Assembly: GCF_900148505.1 (NCBI RefSeq)
Contig: NZ_FRXO01000001.1
Span: 248,001 to 312,000 of the forward strand
Direction of reading: 5' to 3'
From: Pseudoxanthobacter soli DSM 19599
GTDB lineage: Bacteria > Pseudomonadota > Alphaproteobacteria > Rhizobiales > Segnochrobactraceae
Length of the DNA: 64,000 nucleotides
In this document: in pieces, positions 52,407 to 60,842 of the stretch
Layout: the number at the start of each line of letters is the position of its first letter
How positions within the stretch are numbered: position 1 is the first letter of the stretch
Notes under the pieces: generated by a model
Database searches by the model: none
What the model was told of the DNA's origin: nothing
Seen by the model: the letters and a program-made list of their open reading frames with translations, nothing else
Program-made: the position numbers and the translations under genes

Positions 52407-54244
52407 GCGCGTTGCTCCAGGGCATGGACGCCGGGCTTCGGCGGCGTTGCGTTGCTCTGCATCATGTCGCGCATCACGGTCTCCTTAGGGCCGCAGGCGA
52501 CCTGCCGCCCGTCCTTCACGATCAGCACCCGGTCAACGGCCGCGATGGCGCTCGGCCGGTGGGTGATCACGACCACCGCCGAGCCGCGCTGGCGGGCCTT
52601 CTGGATCGCCTCGGTCAGCGCGGCGTCGCCGTCCTGGTCGAGGTTGGCGTTGGGTTCGTCGAGCACGATCAGAGGCGGATTGTCGTAGAGCGCGCGGGCG
52701 AGGGCGATGCGCTGGCGCTGTCCGCCCGAAAGTGCGGCGCCGCCGAGGCCGAGCCGCGTCATGTAGCCGTTCGGCAGGCGCAGGATCAGGTCGTGGGCGC
52801 CGGCCGCCTGGGCCGCCTCGATCACCTTGGCATCGGTCGCGTCCGGTGCGTGGCGGGAGATGCAGTCGCGCACCGTGCCGCCGATCAGCTCCACGTCCTG
52901 CGGCAGGTAGCCGATATGGCGGCCGAGCAGGTCCGGGTTCCACTGGTCGAGGGTGGCGCCGTCGAGCCGCACGGTGCCGGCGAGCGGCCGCCACAGGCCG
53001 ACCATCAGCCGGGCGAGGGTGGACTTGCCCGAGGCGCTGGGGCCGAGGATGCCGAGCCCGTCGCCGGGGGCGAGCGAGAAGTTGATGCCCTGCAGCACCG
53101 GCCTGGAGACCCCCGGCGGCGCGGCGACGACGCCGGCGAGCGAGAGGTGGCCCTGCGGCTTCGGCAGGGTGACGCGGGGCGGTTCGGCCGCGTTCTGGCT
53201 GAGGCGCGCATCGAGCCGACGCCAGGCGTTGCGCGCCGCGGCCACGGCCTTCCACTGCGCCACGATCTGGTCGATCGGGGCGAGGGCGCGGCCGAGCGTG
53301 ATCGAGGAGGCGATCATCACGCCGCCGGTCGCCTCGTGCTTGATGACGAGCACGGCGCCGAGGGCGAGGGCCGCCGATTGCAGGAACAGGCGGAAGGCGC
53401 GCGAGGCGGAGGCGATGCGCGCGCCCGCATCGCCCGAGGCGCGCTCGGCCTCGATGGCGGCCCGCCGCTCCGAACCCCACAGGTTCACCACCGACGGCAC
53501 CATGCCGAGCGCGGTGATCGCCTCGGCGGACCGGCGGGCACCGTCCAGCACCGCCACCGCCGCGCCGCCATGACGGGCGGCCGTCAGCATGGGCCGCGAG
53601 GTCAGCTTGTCGGTCAGGATCGCGAGCACGATCACCACCAGCGCGCCGACGACGCCGACGAGACCGAGCGACCAGTGCAGCATCGCGAGCACGCCGAGAT
53701 AGAGCGGCACCCAGGGAATGTCGAACATCGCCAGCGGCGCGGGTCCCGCAAGGAACCGGCGCACGGTGCCGAGATCGGCCAGCGGCTTGCCGTCCGCCGC
53801 AGTGCGCGTGCCGGAGAAGGAATCGGCGATCTCCATGCGGAACGCCACCGGCGCGAGATCGTCTTCCAGCCCGTCCGCCACCCGCGACAGCACCCGTCCA
53901 CGGGCGAAGTCGATCAGGGCATAGGCGAGATAGAGCGCGGTCGCCAGCAGGCCGATGGCGGCAAGCGTCGGCATCGAGCGGCTCGACAGCACGCGGTCGT
54001 AGACCTGGAGCATGAACAGGGGGCCGGTGAGCATCAGCACGTTGGCGACGCCGCTGAACAGCGCCACGCCCCAGAAGCCCCGGCGGCTGCGCGCGAGCGC
54101 CGCCAGCACAGAGCCTCCATCGCCGGCCGCGTTCGCCGCGGCGCCACCGCCCCGGGGCGCTGCCCCCGACGGCGCCCTGCCGGCTCTCGATTGGTCGGGC
54201 CCCCGCATGGCCGCCTCCGTGTTCGTATCAACCGTCGTTCGCAT
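52403..54244 (-). CDS. Type I secretion ABC transporter (PrtD family)
   Basis: 613 residues: membrane domain (about 55-320) plus ATPase domain. Walker A GPSASGKS (401-408), signature LSGGQ (505-509), Walker B LIVLDE (525-530) and the H-loop VVVITHRPSAI. There is no C39 peptidase domain, so it should export substrates with uncleaved C-terminal signals. It partners the HlyD protein whose gene overlaps its 3' end. Upstream on the same strand, 301 bp away, is a chitinase-like protein without a classical signal peptide, the probable cargo. ATG 54208 is a possible shorter start. Confidence 0.95.
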   Translation of the reverse strand: MRTTVDTNTEAAMRGPDQSRAGRAPSGAAPRGGGAAANAAGDGGSVLAALARSRRGFWGVALFSGVANVLMLTGPLFMLQVYDRVLSSRSMPTLAAIGLLATALYLAYALIDFARGRVLSRVADGLEDDLAPVAFRMEIADSFSGTRTAADGKPLADLGTVRRFLAGPAPLAMFDIPWVPLYLGVLAMLHWSLGLVGVVGALVVIVLAILTDKLTSRPMLTAARHGGAAVAVLDGARRSAEAITALGMVPSVVNLWGSERRAAIEAERASGDAGARIASASRAFRLFLQSAALALGAVLVIKHEATGGVMIASSITLGRALAPIDQIVAQWKAVAAARNAWRRLDARLSQNAAEPPRVTLPKPQGHLSLAGVVAAPPGVSRPVLQGINFSLAPGDGLGILGPSASGKSTLARLMVGLWRPLAGTVRLDGATLDQWNPDLLGRHIGYLPQDVELIGGTVRDCISRHAPDATDAKVIEAAQAAGAHDLILRLPNGYMTRLGLGGAALSGGQRQRIALARALYDNPPLIVLDEPNANLDQDGDAALTEAIQKARQRGSAVVVITHRPSAIAAVDRVLIVKDGRQVACGPKETVMRDMMQSNATPPKPGVHALEQRA

Positions 54245-54416
54245 GATCCGCCCCGCCGTCCCGCATCATGGCCGACGGTTTCGCGCCGTTCGTCCGGCGT
54301 TGCCTCGCGGCCAGAAGGTGGGCGGAATCGGCGCGGTTTTGAACCGCCGTTCGTCGACCGGATCGGCCGGCTCGTCGATTTGCGGTCCCCGCATCGCCGA
54401 AAGCGGCGCAGCCCTG

Positions 54417-54467
54417 GAGCGCTTTCCGATCGGATGGATGCATCCGATCGACAAGACTTCGCTCCAG
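54417..54467 (+). repeat. Interspersed palindromic repeat GAGCGCTTTCC, copy B
   Basis: Starts GAGCGCTTTCC and ends TTCGCTCCAG; same length as the copy at 29011 and nearly identical, with compensating changes in the inner stem (GATCGGATG / CATCCGATC instead of GATCTGATG / CATCAGATC). The paired changes suggest that the folded form is under selection. Confidence 0.88.
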
Positions 54468-54491
54468 CGGCCGCGCCGTCGGGCCGAGTGC

Positions 54492-54523
54492 CCGCCGGCC
54501 GGATGGCGTCATCCGGCCGGCGG
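54492..54523 (-). terminator. 14-bp palindrome behind the chitinase-like gene
   Basis: CCGCCGGCCGGATG at 54492-54505 pairs perfectly with CATCCGGCCGGCGG at 54510-54523. It lies 22 bp beyond the chitinase-like stop codon. There is no T-run, so it could be a terminator or a dispersed palindrome. Its core recurs at 2708-2734. Confidence 0.55.
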
Positions 54524-54545
54524 CCGTCGCGCGCCCGTCAGACCG

Positions 54546-56786
54546 TCAGACCGTCAGGCCGTCGGCGGCATGGAGCGGGTTGGTCACGTCCGCCGCGGCA
54601 TCGGCCGCGTCGAGAACCGCCTTCCACTCCGCAAGCGCGGAGGCATCCTTGGCGGCGATGTCGTCGATCGACATTTCCGCCAGCGTCACGCCCGCGAGCG
54701 TGTAGGTCTGCTGGTTCGAGGGGATCGAGATCACCACCGAGCCGTCGTGCTCGGACACGTCGAAATTGTCGGCGGAGAACCAGCCGAAATCGAGCGTGTC
54801 CTTCGCCGGGTCGAAGTCGATGGTCTGGTGCGTGCCCCAGGCCCAGGTGATCGTCGTCGTCGTCGCATCATGGCCGGAGCCGTGGCCGGGATCGGTCCCC
54901 GTTCCCGTTCCCGGATCGGTGCCGGGATCGGTGCCCGGGTCGGTCGTGCCGCCGCCGGTGCCGGTACCCGGGTTCTCGCCGGTGCCGGTTCCGCCGCCGG
55001 TGTTGCCGCCTTCGGACGAGCCGGAGCCGACGGTCTTGAAGATCGAGCTGAAGTCGTACTTGTCCTGGACGACGCCGCTACCGACGGGCGAGACCGTGCC
55101 GACAGTGCTGCCGTTGTCGCGGCCGAGCGACCACATCGAGATGCCGGCGATCGCGTCGTTCGACTGCACGAAGTCGACGAGCTGGTAGGCGTCCTCGAGC
55201 GTGAACACCTCGCTCGTCACGTCGTTGATGCCGATCATCGGGGTGATGACGATCTGCGCGTCGAGGCCGATGGAGTGCAACTGCGCGAGGGTGGCGGTCG
55301 CCGCGGAAATCGCGTCGTTGCCCATGTCGCCGGTGTCGTAATAGGCACCGTAGTCCATGGCCATGATGTTGACGGTGTCGATCTCGACGCCGGCGTGCAT
55401 CGCCGCGGACAGCAGGTTCAGCCCGTCCTGGGTGAGGCCGGTGGTGAGCACCGGCAGCGTGAACGACACCTCGAGATCCGGGTTCGCGTGCTGCAGCGCG
55501 ACCAGCGCCTCGTTGCGCAGCGTGTTCGCCGCCGTGTTGGCGATGGCCGCGCCCTCGACGTCGAAGTCGATCTTGTTGACGTGGTAGGTGTCGATCACCG
55601 ACTGGTAGGCCGCCGTCAGCGCCGAGGCGCTGGAGAAGGTGAGGGCGGGTTCCTGGCCGTTGGCGCCGCCGAACGAGATCGTGACGTCGACGCCGAGCTG
55701 CTGCACCGCCGCGATCTGGTCGTGGATCGTGCTGCCGTTCGGCAGGGTGTCGTTGGCGATGGTGCCGATGCCGCCCCAGCCGATGGTGTTGGTGCCGGAC
55801 GAGAGCACGAATGCCAGGGTGACGGCGCTGACGCCCGCCGCCGTCACGATCCCGACGAGGTCCTGGCTCGTCGTCAGCGACATGTCGATATAGGGCGAGA
55901 ACGTCTTGTCCGACGTCTCGGTGCCTTCGAGCTTGGTGGTGACGCTGACGGGGTCGGCGGCCTCCGACTGACCGGCTTCGTCCACCGCGACGACGGTGAA
56001 CGTGTAGGTGGTGCCGGCTTCGAGGCCCGTGACCTTGAAATAGGGGCTCGTGGAGCTGCCGATCAGATCGCCGTCCTTGTAGACGAGATATTCGCTGACC
56101 GTGCCGACGCCGTTGACCGTGGCGGCGTCCCAGATGAGCACGGTGGTCGTCTGGGAGGTGCTGGCGGCATAGAGATCGTCGGGCGCGTCTGGAACGACCG
56201 GCGTGTCGTCCATGAAGCCGACGAAGGTCCAGACCTTGCCGCTGCCGAGGGCGCCGCTGTGGGTTGCCGGGTCATCGCCCTGGGTCCACCAGTTGGCCTC
56301 ATAGACCGCGTTGCCCACGCTGACGCGGCTGCCGCCGGTATAGACGCCCGTCGCGGACCAGACCGGGGCGTAGTCGGCTTCCCCATCGCCGCCCGAACCG
56401 CCGCCGGTGCCCGGATCGGTGCCGCCGGAACCGTTGTCCCCGCCGGTCCCGGTGCCAGGATCGGTTCCCGGATCCGTCCCCGGGTCGGTACCCGGATCGG
56501 TCTCGCCGCCGCTGCTGCCGTGCGACAGCGCATCCTGCCACTTCGCCACAGCGCTGGAGTCTTTCGCGACGATATTGGCCGCCGACATCTCCTCGAGCGT
56601 TACGCCCGCCAGCGTATAGGTCTGCTGATTGGACGGAATCGAGATGACGACGGAGCCGTTCACTTCCGAGATCGTGAAATTGTCGGCCGAGAACCAGCCG
56701 AAATCGAGCGTGTCGGTCGTCGGATCGAACTGGATCACCTTCGCCGTATTCCAGGCCCATGTGATCGTGGTCGTTGTGGCGGTCAT
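54546..56786 (-). CDS. GH18 chitinase-like protein with duplicated terminal modules, probable T1SS cargo
   Basis: 746 residues, in order: module A (2-86); Gly/Thr/Asp/Pro linker of GTDP repeats (95-135); CBM5/12-like chitin-binding domain (138-190, GVYTGGSRVSVGNAVYEANW); fibronectin-III-like domain (198-286); GH18 barrel (about 295-585); second GTDP linker (590-640); module B (640-725), 62 of 85 residues identical to module A. Catalytic text: SFGG (371-374), IDFDVE with D407, D409 and acid/base E411, MAMDYG (475-480) and W552. The first Asp of the canonical DxxDxDxE is Asn404. There is no N-terminal signal peptide, which with the adjacent type I exporter suggests T1SS secretion. No RTX GGxGxD repeats are present. 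Confidence 0.88.
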   Translation of the reverse strand: MTATTTTITWAWNTAKVIQFDPTTDTLDFGWFSADNFTISEVNGSVVISIPSNQQTYTLAGVTLEEMSAANIVAKDSSAVAKWQDALSHGSSGGETDPGTDPGTDPGTDPGTGTGGDNGSGGTDPGTGGGSGGDGEADYAPVWSATGVYTGGSRVSVGNAVYEANWWTQGDDPATHSGALGSGKVWTFVGFMDDTPVVPDAPDDLYAASTSQTTTVLIWDAATVNGVGTVSEYLVYKDGDLIGSSTSPYFKVTGLEAGTTYTFTVVAVDEAGQSEAADPVSVTTKLEGTETSDKTFSPYIDMSLTTSQDLVGIVTAAGVSAVTLAFVLSSGTNTIGWGGIGTIANDTLPNGSTIHDQIAAVQQLGVDVTISFGGANGQEPALTFSSASALTAAYQSVIDTYHVNKIDFDVEGAAIANTAANTLRNEALVALQHANPDLEVSFTLPVLTTGLTQDGLNLLSAAMHAGVEIDTVNIMAMDYGAYYDTGDMGNDAISAATATLAQLHSIGLDAQIVITPMIGINDVTSEVFTLEDAYQLVDFVQSNDAIAGISMWSLGRDNGSTVGTVSPVGSGVVQDKYDFSSIFKTVGSGSSEGGNTGGGTGTGENPGTGTGGGTTDPGTDPGTDPGTGTGTDPGHGSGHDATTTTITWAWGTHQTIDFDPAKDTLDFGWFSADNFDVSEHDGSVVISIPSNQQTYTLAGVTLAEMSIDDIAAKDASALAEWKAVLDAADAAADVTNPLHAADGLTV

Positions 56787-57157
56787 ATGTGTACATCCCC
56801 AAAATGCAACGTAGAAAATGCAGCGTAGTAAGGCGCAACCTCTCGCTGCCCCCAGCGAGGTCGAATGTGGTAGGCCCGGGGCAATTCTGGCAAAATGCGG
56901 GCGTGGATGTCACCTATATTATTGGTAACACACAACATTGATCATCCTGACACATAGCGGATGTATTCAGGATCCTCCGCAGTTTTTGAGAACGTGATAT
57001 TTGGCTGGCGAATGGATCTCATTCAGAGAACCCATTTCCCTTTCGTCAGCCGTCGCCCTACGAAACGACAGCGGCGCGGTGACCGCGCAGACGTCTGCGA
57101 CCGACGGCCGTGACCGGAGGCATCCGGCAGTCGGGCGCGTCCGTGGCGGAGGGTGAC
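56787..57157. other. 371-bp AT-rich divergent region, chitinase-like gene / EamA exporter
   Basis: No gene. The stretch 56900-57010 is clearly more AT-rich than its surroundings and carries a 30-bp interrupted palindrome at 56944-56973. It serves as promoter region for the chitinase-like gene (minus) and the exporter gene (plus). Confidence 0.55.
56944..56973. promoter_or_regulatory. Interrupted palindrome upstream of the chitinase-like gene
   Basis: ATCCTGA (56944-56950) and TCAGGAT (56967-56973) are perfectly inverted. Inside them ACAT (56952-56955) and ATGT (56961-56964) are also inverted around AGCGG. It lies 158 bp before the chitinase-like start and 185 bp before the EamA start. An operator shared by both divergent genes is possible; the binding protein is unknown. 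Confidence 0.5.
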
Positions 57158-58123
57158 ATGAGATCGGCGCAGATGAAGCAGGGCATACCCGGCGGGGCGG
57201 ATGCGGACCGGAGCATCGCCGCACGATTCGGCGATCGCCGCGCGATGCTCAATCTCGCTCTCGTCGCGGTGTTCTGCGTGTTGTGGAGTTCTGCCTTCGC
57301 GGCGGCGAAGATCGGGATCGTGGATTGCCCGCCGCTGATCCTGTTGTCCGCGCGCTTCCTTGCCGCGGGTGTCATCATGATCGCGCTCGCGGTGGCGACC
57401 GGCGCGCTGCGGGCCTTGCCCCGCCGGCGGGACCTCGTGCTGCTCGTGGCGCTCGGCGCGCTCAACAACGCGGTCTATCTCGGGCTGAGCTGGGTCGGAA
57501 TGGAGACGGTGTCGTCCGGGGTCGCCGCCGTCATCATCAGCGCCAACCCGCTGCTGACGGCGTTGATCGCGGCGCCGGTGCTGGGGGAGCGGCTCGGAGT
57601 GGCGAAGCTCGCCGGGCTGGCGCTCGGCCTCGCCGGCGTGGCGATCGTTGTGCGGTCGCGGATCGCGGGCGGGGAGGAGTTGTTCGGAACCGCGCTCGTC
57701 TGTGCCGCGCTGCTCTCGCTCGTCGCCGGCACCATCGTCTTCAAGCGGTTCGTGCCGCGGGTCGATCTCTGGACCGGCAACGCCGTCCAGTGCCTCGCCG
57801 GCGGGGTGCTGCTCGCCCCCGTGGCGCTGATGACCGCCAGCCCCGCCGACATTCACCTCACGGCGAACCTCGTCTGGTCGTTTGCCTACATGGTGGTCGC
57901 GGTCTCGATCGGGGCCTATTGGCTGTGGTTCTATCTGCTGTCGAAATCGAGCGCGACCGCGGCCGCCTCGCTCCACTTCCTGATGCCGCCGCTCGGCCTG
58001 ATGTTCGGCTGGCTGCTGCTCGGCGAGCCGGTGGCGGCGGCGGACCTTCTCGGCATCGTGCCGATCGCCATCGGCATCCGCCTCGTGACCCGGCCGACGC
58101 GCGGCGCCGGCGGGCGCGCGTAG
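57158..58123 (+). CDS. EamA/DMT-family transporter
   Basis: 321 residues with ten predicted membrane segments arranged as two EamA repeats: the first from about 28 (LALVAVFCVLWSSAFAAAKI), the second from about 170 (GTALVCAALLSLVAGTIVFK). LIVGAGVA-like ends (GVAAVIISANPLLTALIAAP, PPLGLMFGWLLLGEPV) are family hallmarks. DMT proteins usually export amino acids or metabolites; the substrate is unknown. The ATG at 57158 is 5 nt behind GGAGGG; an in-frame ATG 48 bp earlier has no such site. It is divergent from the chitinase-like gene. Confidence 0.92.
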   Translation: MRSAQMKQGIPGGADADRSIAARFGDRRAMLNLALVAVFCVLWSSAFAAAKIGIVDCPPLILLSARFLAAGVIMIALAVATGALRALPRRRDLVLLVALGALNNAVYLGLSWVGMETVSSGVAAVIISANPLLTALIAAPVLGERLGVAKLAGLALGLAGVAIVVRSRIAGGEELFGTALVCAALLSLVAGTIVFKRFVPRVDLWTGNAVQCLAGGVLLAPVALMTASPADIHLTANLVWSFAYMVVAVSIGAYWLWFYLLSKSSATAAASLHFLMPPLGLMFGWLLLGEPVAAADLLGIVPIAIGIRLVTRPTRGAGGRA

Positions 58124-58168
58124 CCTGACGGCCGGTCCGGAAAGGTCCGGGCCTCCTGGTCAGACTCG

Positions 58169-58192
58169 GCGGGTCCGGTGCGGCGGACCCGC
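58169..58192. terminator. Hairpin between EamA exporter and gpt
   Basis: GCGGGTCCG at 58169-58177 pairs with CGGACCCGC at 58184-58192. There is no T-run on either strand, but it sits between two convergent genes where a terminator is expected. Confidence 0.55.
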
Positions 58193-58215
58193 GTCGGATA
58201 GCCCCGCGTGCAGGC

Positions 58216-58722
58216 TCAGCCGGCCACGCCCTTGCCGATCGGCGGCTGGAACGTCAGGCCCATGTCCCACGGGAAATAGATCCAGGTGTCCTGCGACACC
58301 TCGGTCACGAAGGTGTCGACCAGCGGCCGGCCCATGGGCTTGGCATAGACGGTGGCGAGATGGCACTTCGGCAAGAGGCGGCGGACCTCCTGCGCGGTCT
58401 TGCCGGTGTCGACCAGATCGTCCACCACAAGGATGCCGCTGCCGTCGCCGCCCGTCTCCGCGATCAGCTTCTCGCTGACGTGCTTCAGCACCGCGAGGTC
58501 GCCCTGGTCCTTGTAGTCGTAGGAGGCGATGCACACCGTCTCGATGACCCGGATGCCGAGCTCGCGCGACAGGATCGCCGCCGGCACCAAGCCGCCACGG
58601 GTGATGCACACGATCGCCTTCCATTCCCCCTGCCCGGCGAGGCGCCAGGACAGCGCGCGGGCGTCGCGGTGGAACTGATCCCAAGAAACGGGAAAGACCT
58701 TTTCCGGGCCGGGATGGGACAT
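58216..58722 (-). CDS. gpt: Xanthine phosphoribosyltransferase
   Basis: 168 residues, slightly longer than E. coli Gpt. The PRPP-binding motif is [15 protein letters not shown] (about 96-110); [17 protein letters not shown] is the pyrophosphate loop. The hydrophobic end [17 protein letters not shown] carries the W-x-x-G purine pocket. It salvages xanthine and guanine to nucleotides. It begins 21 bp after the CinA-type gene on the same strand; the two are probably co-transcribed. Confidence 0.95.
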   Translation of the reverse strand: MSHPGPEKVFPVSWDQFHRDARALSWRLAGQGEWKAIVCITRGGLVPAAILSRELGIRVIETVCIASYDYKDQGDLAVLKHVSEKLIAETGGDGSGILVVDDLVDTGKTAQEVRRLLPKCHLATVYAKPMGRPLVDTFVTEVSQDTWIYFPWDMGLTFQPPIGKGVAG

Positions 58723-58743
58723 GCGTTGCGTTCTCCGAAGCTG

Positions 58744-59505
58744 TCAGGCGCGGGCGTGAAGGGCGGCGACCATGGCGGCGACTTCCGCCGCGACGGCCTT
58801 GAGGCGCTCGGGATCGCGGGCGCGCACCACGAGGCGCGTGCCATACCGCGTTCCGTCGAAATAGGGATAGGAGCCGAGGATCGCGTCGGGATTGGCGGCG
58901 GCGATGGCACCGAACGGCTCGGCGATGGCGCCTTCGCCGGTGCCGGCCTCGATGGTTTCCGACAGGAGCGGCCGGCCGTGGGCGAGCGTCGGCCCGATGG
59001 CGTCCATCATCGACTGCATGATCTTCGGCACGCCCGCCATGACGTGGACGTTGCCGATGCGGAAGCCCGGCGCCGCCGAGACCGCGTTGGGAATGAGATC
59101 GGCCCCGGCGGGAATGCGCGCCATCCTGAGCCGCGCGGGCGTCAGGTCGGTCGCCTGATAGCGCGCCAGCATCAGCTCCACCGCGCGTGGATCGACGTCG
59201 ATCGAAACGCCGAACGCCTTGGCGATGGCGTCCGCGGTGATGTCGTCGTGGGTCGGGCCGATGCCGCCGGTGGTGAAGACATAGTCGTAGCGGCCGCGCA
59301 GCGCGTTCACCGCCTCGACGATGCGGTCTTCCACGTCCGGCACGATCCGCACCTCCGTGAGGTCGATGCCGACGGCGGTGAGATAGTCGGCGATGAAGCC
59401 GATATTCTGGTCCTTGGTGCGCCCGGACAGGATCTCGTCGCCGATGACGAGCACGGCGGCGGTGACGATTGCCGGGGAGGCCGCCGGATCGCTGGTGGAG
59501 GTCAT
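58744..59505 (-). CDS. CinA-type molybdopterin-binding domain protein
   Basis: 253 residues. This is the N-terminal MoaB/MogA-like half of CinA: VLVIGDEILSGRTKDQNIGF, RIVPDVEDRIVEAV, YVFTTGGIGPTHDDITADAI, AFGVSIDVDPRAVE and VHVMAGVPKIMQSM. The C-terminal nicotinamide-nucleotide amidase domain of full CinA is missing, as is usual for stand-alone alphaproteobacterial proteins of this type. Full-length CinA hydrolyses ADP-ribose; function of the single-domain form is not settled. It forms a unit with gpt. Confidence 0.92.
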   Translation of the reverse strand: MTSTSDPAASPAIVTAAVLVIGDEILSGRTKDQNIGFIADYLTAVGIDLTEVRIVPDVEDRIVEAVNALRGRYDYVFTTGGIGPTHDDITADAIAKAFGVSIDVDPRAVELMLARYQATDLTPARLRMARIPAGADLIPNAVSAAPGFRIGNVHVMAGVPKIMQSMMDAIGPTLAHGRPLLSETIEAGTGEGAIAEPFGAIAAANPDAILGSYPYFDGTRYGTRLVVRARDPERLKAVAAEVAAMVAALHARA

Positions 59506-59606
59506 CGCCTGTTCCGTGGTTGGGAGCGCGTCGGACGTAGTGTCTGGAGACGTATTGCCTGGTTCGTCTACTCCACGGACCGGGCGTTCTCAAGCGGGGC
59601 GTGTGC

Positions 59607-60833
59607 TCACGCCGGGAGACGCCATTCGTAGATCCAGTCGAGCTGTTCCATCAACGCGCCGCGCGGCAGCATCGAAAGCGTCAGGTTGCGCGTCTTCGCG
59701 GCGATGCCGGAGAGATGGTAGATCTCGCCGTTGCGGACGGACACCTTCTGCACCGCGACGGCGCGATGCCGCCGCTCCTCCTCGTAGGCGGCCAGCGCCT
59801 TGGCGACCGTCGGCCCGCCCGCGAGCCGTGCCGCGAGCACCGTGGCGTCCTCGATGGCGAGCGCGGCGCCCTGGGCGGCGAACGGCAGGCTCGCGTGGGC
59901 GGCGTCGCCGATCAGCGCCACGCGCCCGGCGGTCCAGGACCCGGAGGCGTCGACGGTGGAAAGCGGCCAGCGCGTCCATTTCGGCGCGCTCAGCAAAAGG
60001 TCGCGCAGCGGCTTGTCGAAATCCTTCGAAAGCGCCTCGATCTCGGACACGCCGGCCGGCGAGGCCCAGTCCTCCACGAACCAGGCGCTCGCGGCGACCG
60101 CGACCACGTTCATGAACCGCCCGCCGAGGACGGGATAGCGCACCACATGGGCGCCGGGGGCGAGGTGGGCGTGCACCCTGTCGCCGCGCATCGGCGGCGC
60201 CACCGCGTCGGCGGGGATGAGGGTGCGGTAGGCGAGCTTGCCGGTCGGCCGCGCCGTGCTGCGCGGACCGGGCATCCGCGGGCGAAGCCTGGACCACACG
60301 CCGTCCGCCGCGATCAGCGCCTCGCCCTCGACCGTGCCGGCGGTGGTCGAGACCGTCACGCCGCCGGGCGCCTCGGCGAAGTCCTCGACCGCGACGCCGC
60401 GCACCAGCGTGATCGCCGGCTCGGCCTCAGCGGCCTCGGCGAGGATCGCGATCAGGTCGGCGCGGTGCAGCACGAAATAGGGCGCACCCCAGCGCGTCAC
60501 CGCCGCCTCGCCAAGCGGAATGCTGGCGAGCACGCGGCCGTCGAGCCCGTGGAGGTCGACCGCCTCGGGTGCCGTGCCCTTTGCGGTGATGGCCGCACCG
60601 AGACCCAGCGCATCGAGCGCGCGGAACGCGTTCGGGGAAATCTGCAGGCCGGCGCCGACTTCGGTGAAGGCCTCCGCCCGCTCATGGAGCACCGAGCTTA
60701 TGCCGCGCCGGGCAAGCGCGAGCGCCGCCGTCAGGCCCGCGATGCCGCCGCCCGCGATGACGACCGGCCCGCCCGGCGTCCAGGCCGGTGTCGGTCGGTC
60801 CTGCGTCGCGGACGCATTGCGCTGGGGAACCAT
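59607..60833 (-). CDS. FAD-dependent aromatic monooxygenase (salicylate-hydroxylase-like)
   Basis: 408 residues. The FAD Rossmann fold is VVIAGGGIAGLTAALALARR (G28, G30, G33), the DG-like motif LIAADGVWSRLR and the FAD-ribityl motif GRVALIGDAAHASLPFAAQG. It belongs to the UbiH/salicylate hydroxylase group that hydroxylates aromatic rings with NAD(P)H and O2. Substrate unknown. It starts 9 bp after a small zinc-finger gene on the same strand, an arrangement I associate with Rhizobiales genomes. Confidence 0.92.
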   Translation of the reverse strand: MVPQRNASATQDRPTPAWTPGGPVVIAGGGIAGLTAALALARRGISSVLHERAEAFTEVGAGLQISPNAFRALDALGLGAAITAKGTAPEAVDLHGLDGRVLASIPLGEAAVTRWGAPYFVLHRADLIAILAEAAEAEPAITLVRGVAVEDFAEAPGGVTVSTTAGTVEGEALIAADGVWSRLRPRMPGPRSTARPTGKLAYRTLIPADAVAPPMRGDRVHAHLAPGAHVVRYPVLGGRFMNVVAVAASAWFVEDWASPAGVSEIEALSKDFDKPLRDLLLSAPKWTRWPLSTVDASGSWTAGRVALIGDAAHASLPFAAQGAALAIEDATVLAARLAGGPTVAKALAAYEEERRHRAVAVQKVSVRNGEIYHLSGIAAKTRNLTLSMLPRGALMEQLDWIYEWRLPA

Positions 60834-60842
60834 GAAGGCGGA

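Larger units (their letters stand above)
54245..54545. other. 301-bp region between chitinase-like gene and ABC exporter
   Basis: No gene. It contains the 51-bp GAGCGCTTTCC repeat (54417-54467) and a strong palindrome (54492-54523), both marked separately. These may insulate the exporter genes from the upstream gene, so the three genes may not be a simple operon. Confidence 0.55.

Noticed and set aside
56405-56515. Possible CRISPR-like repeats
   Set aside because: The repeats are the codon repeats of the GTDP linker within the coding frame, without spacers of regular length and without cas genes.
52232-56828. Frames of about 870 and 940 codons antisense to the ABC exporter and the chitinase-like gene
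   Set aside because: Low-complexity shadow translations; the minus strand encodes complete, motif-bearing proteins.
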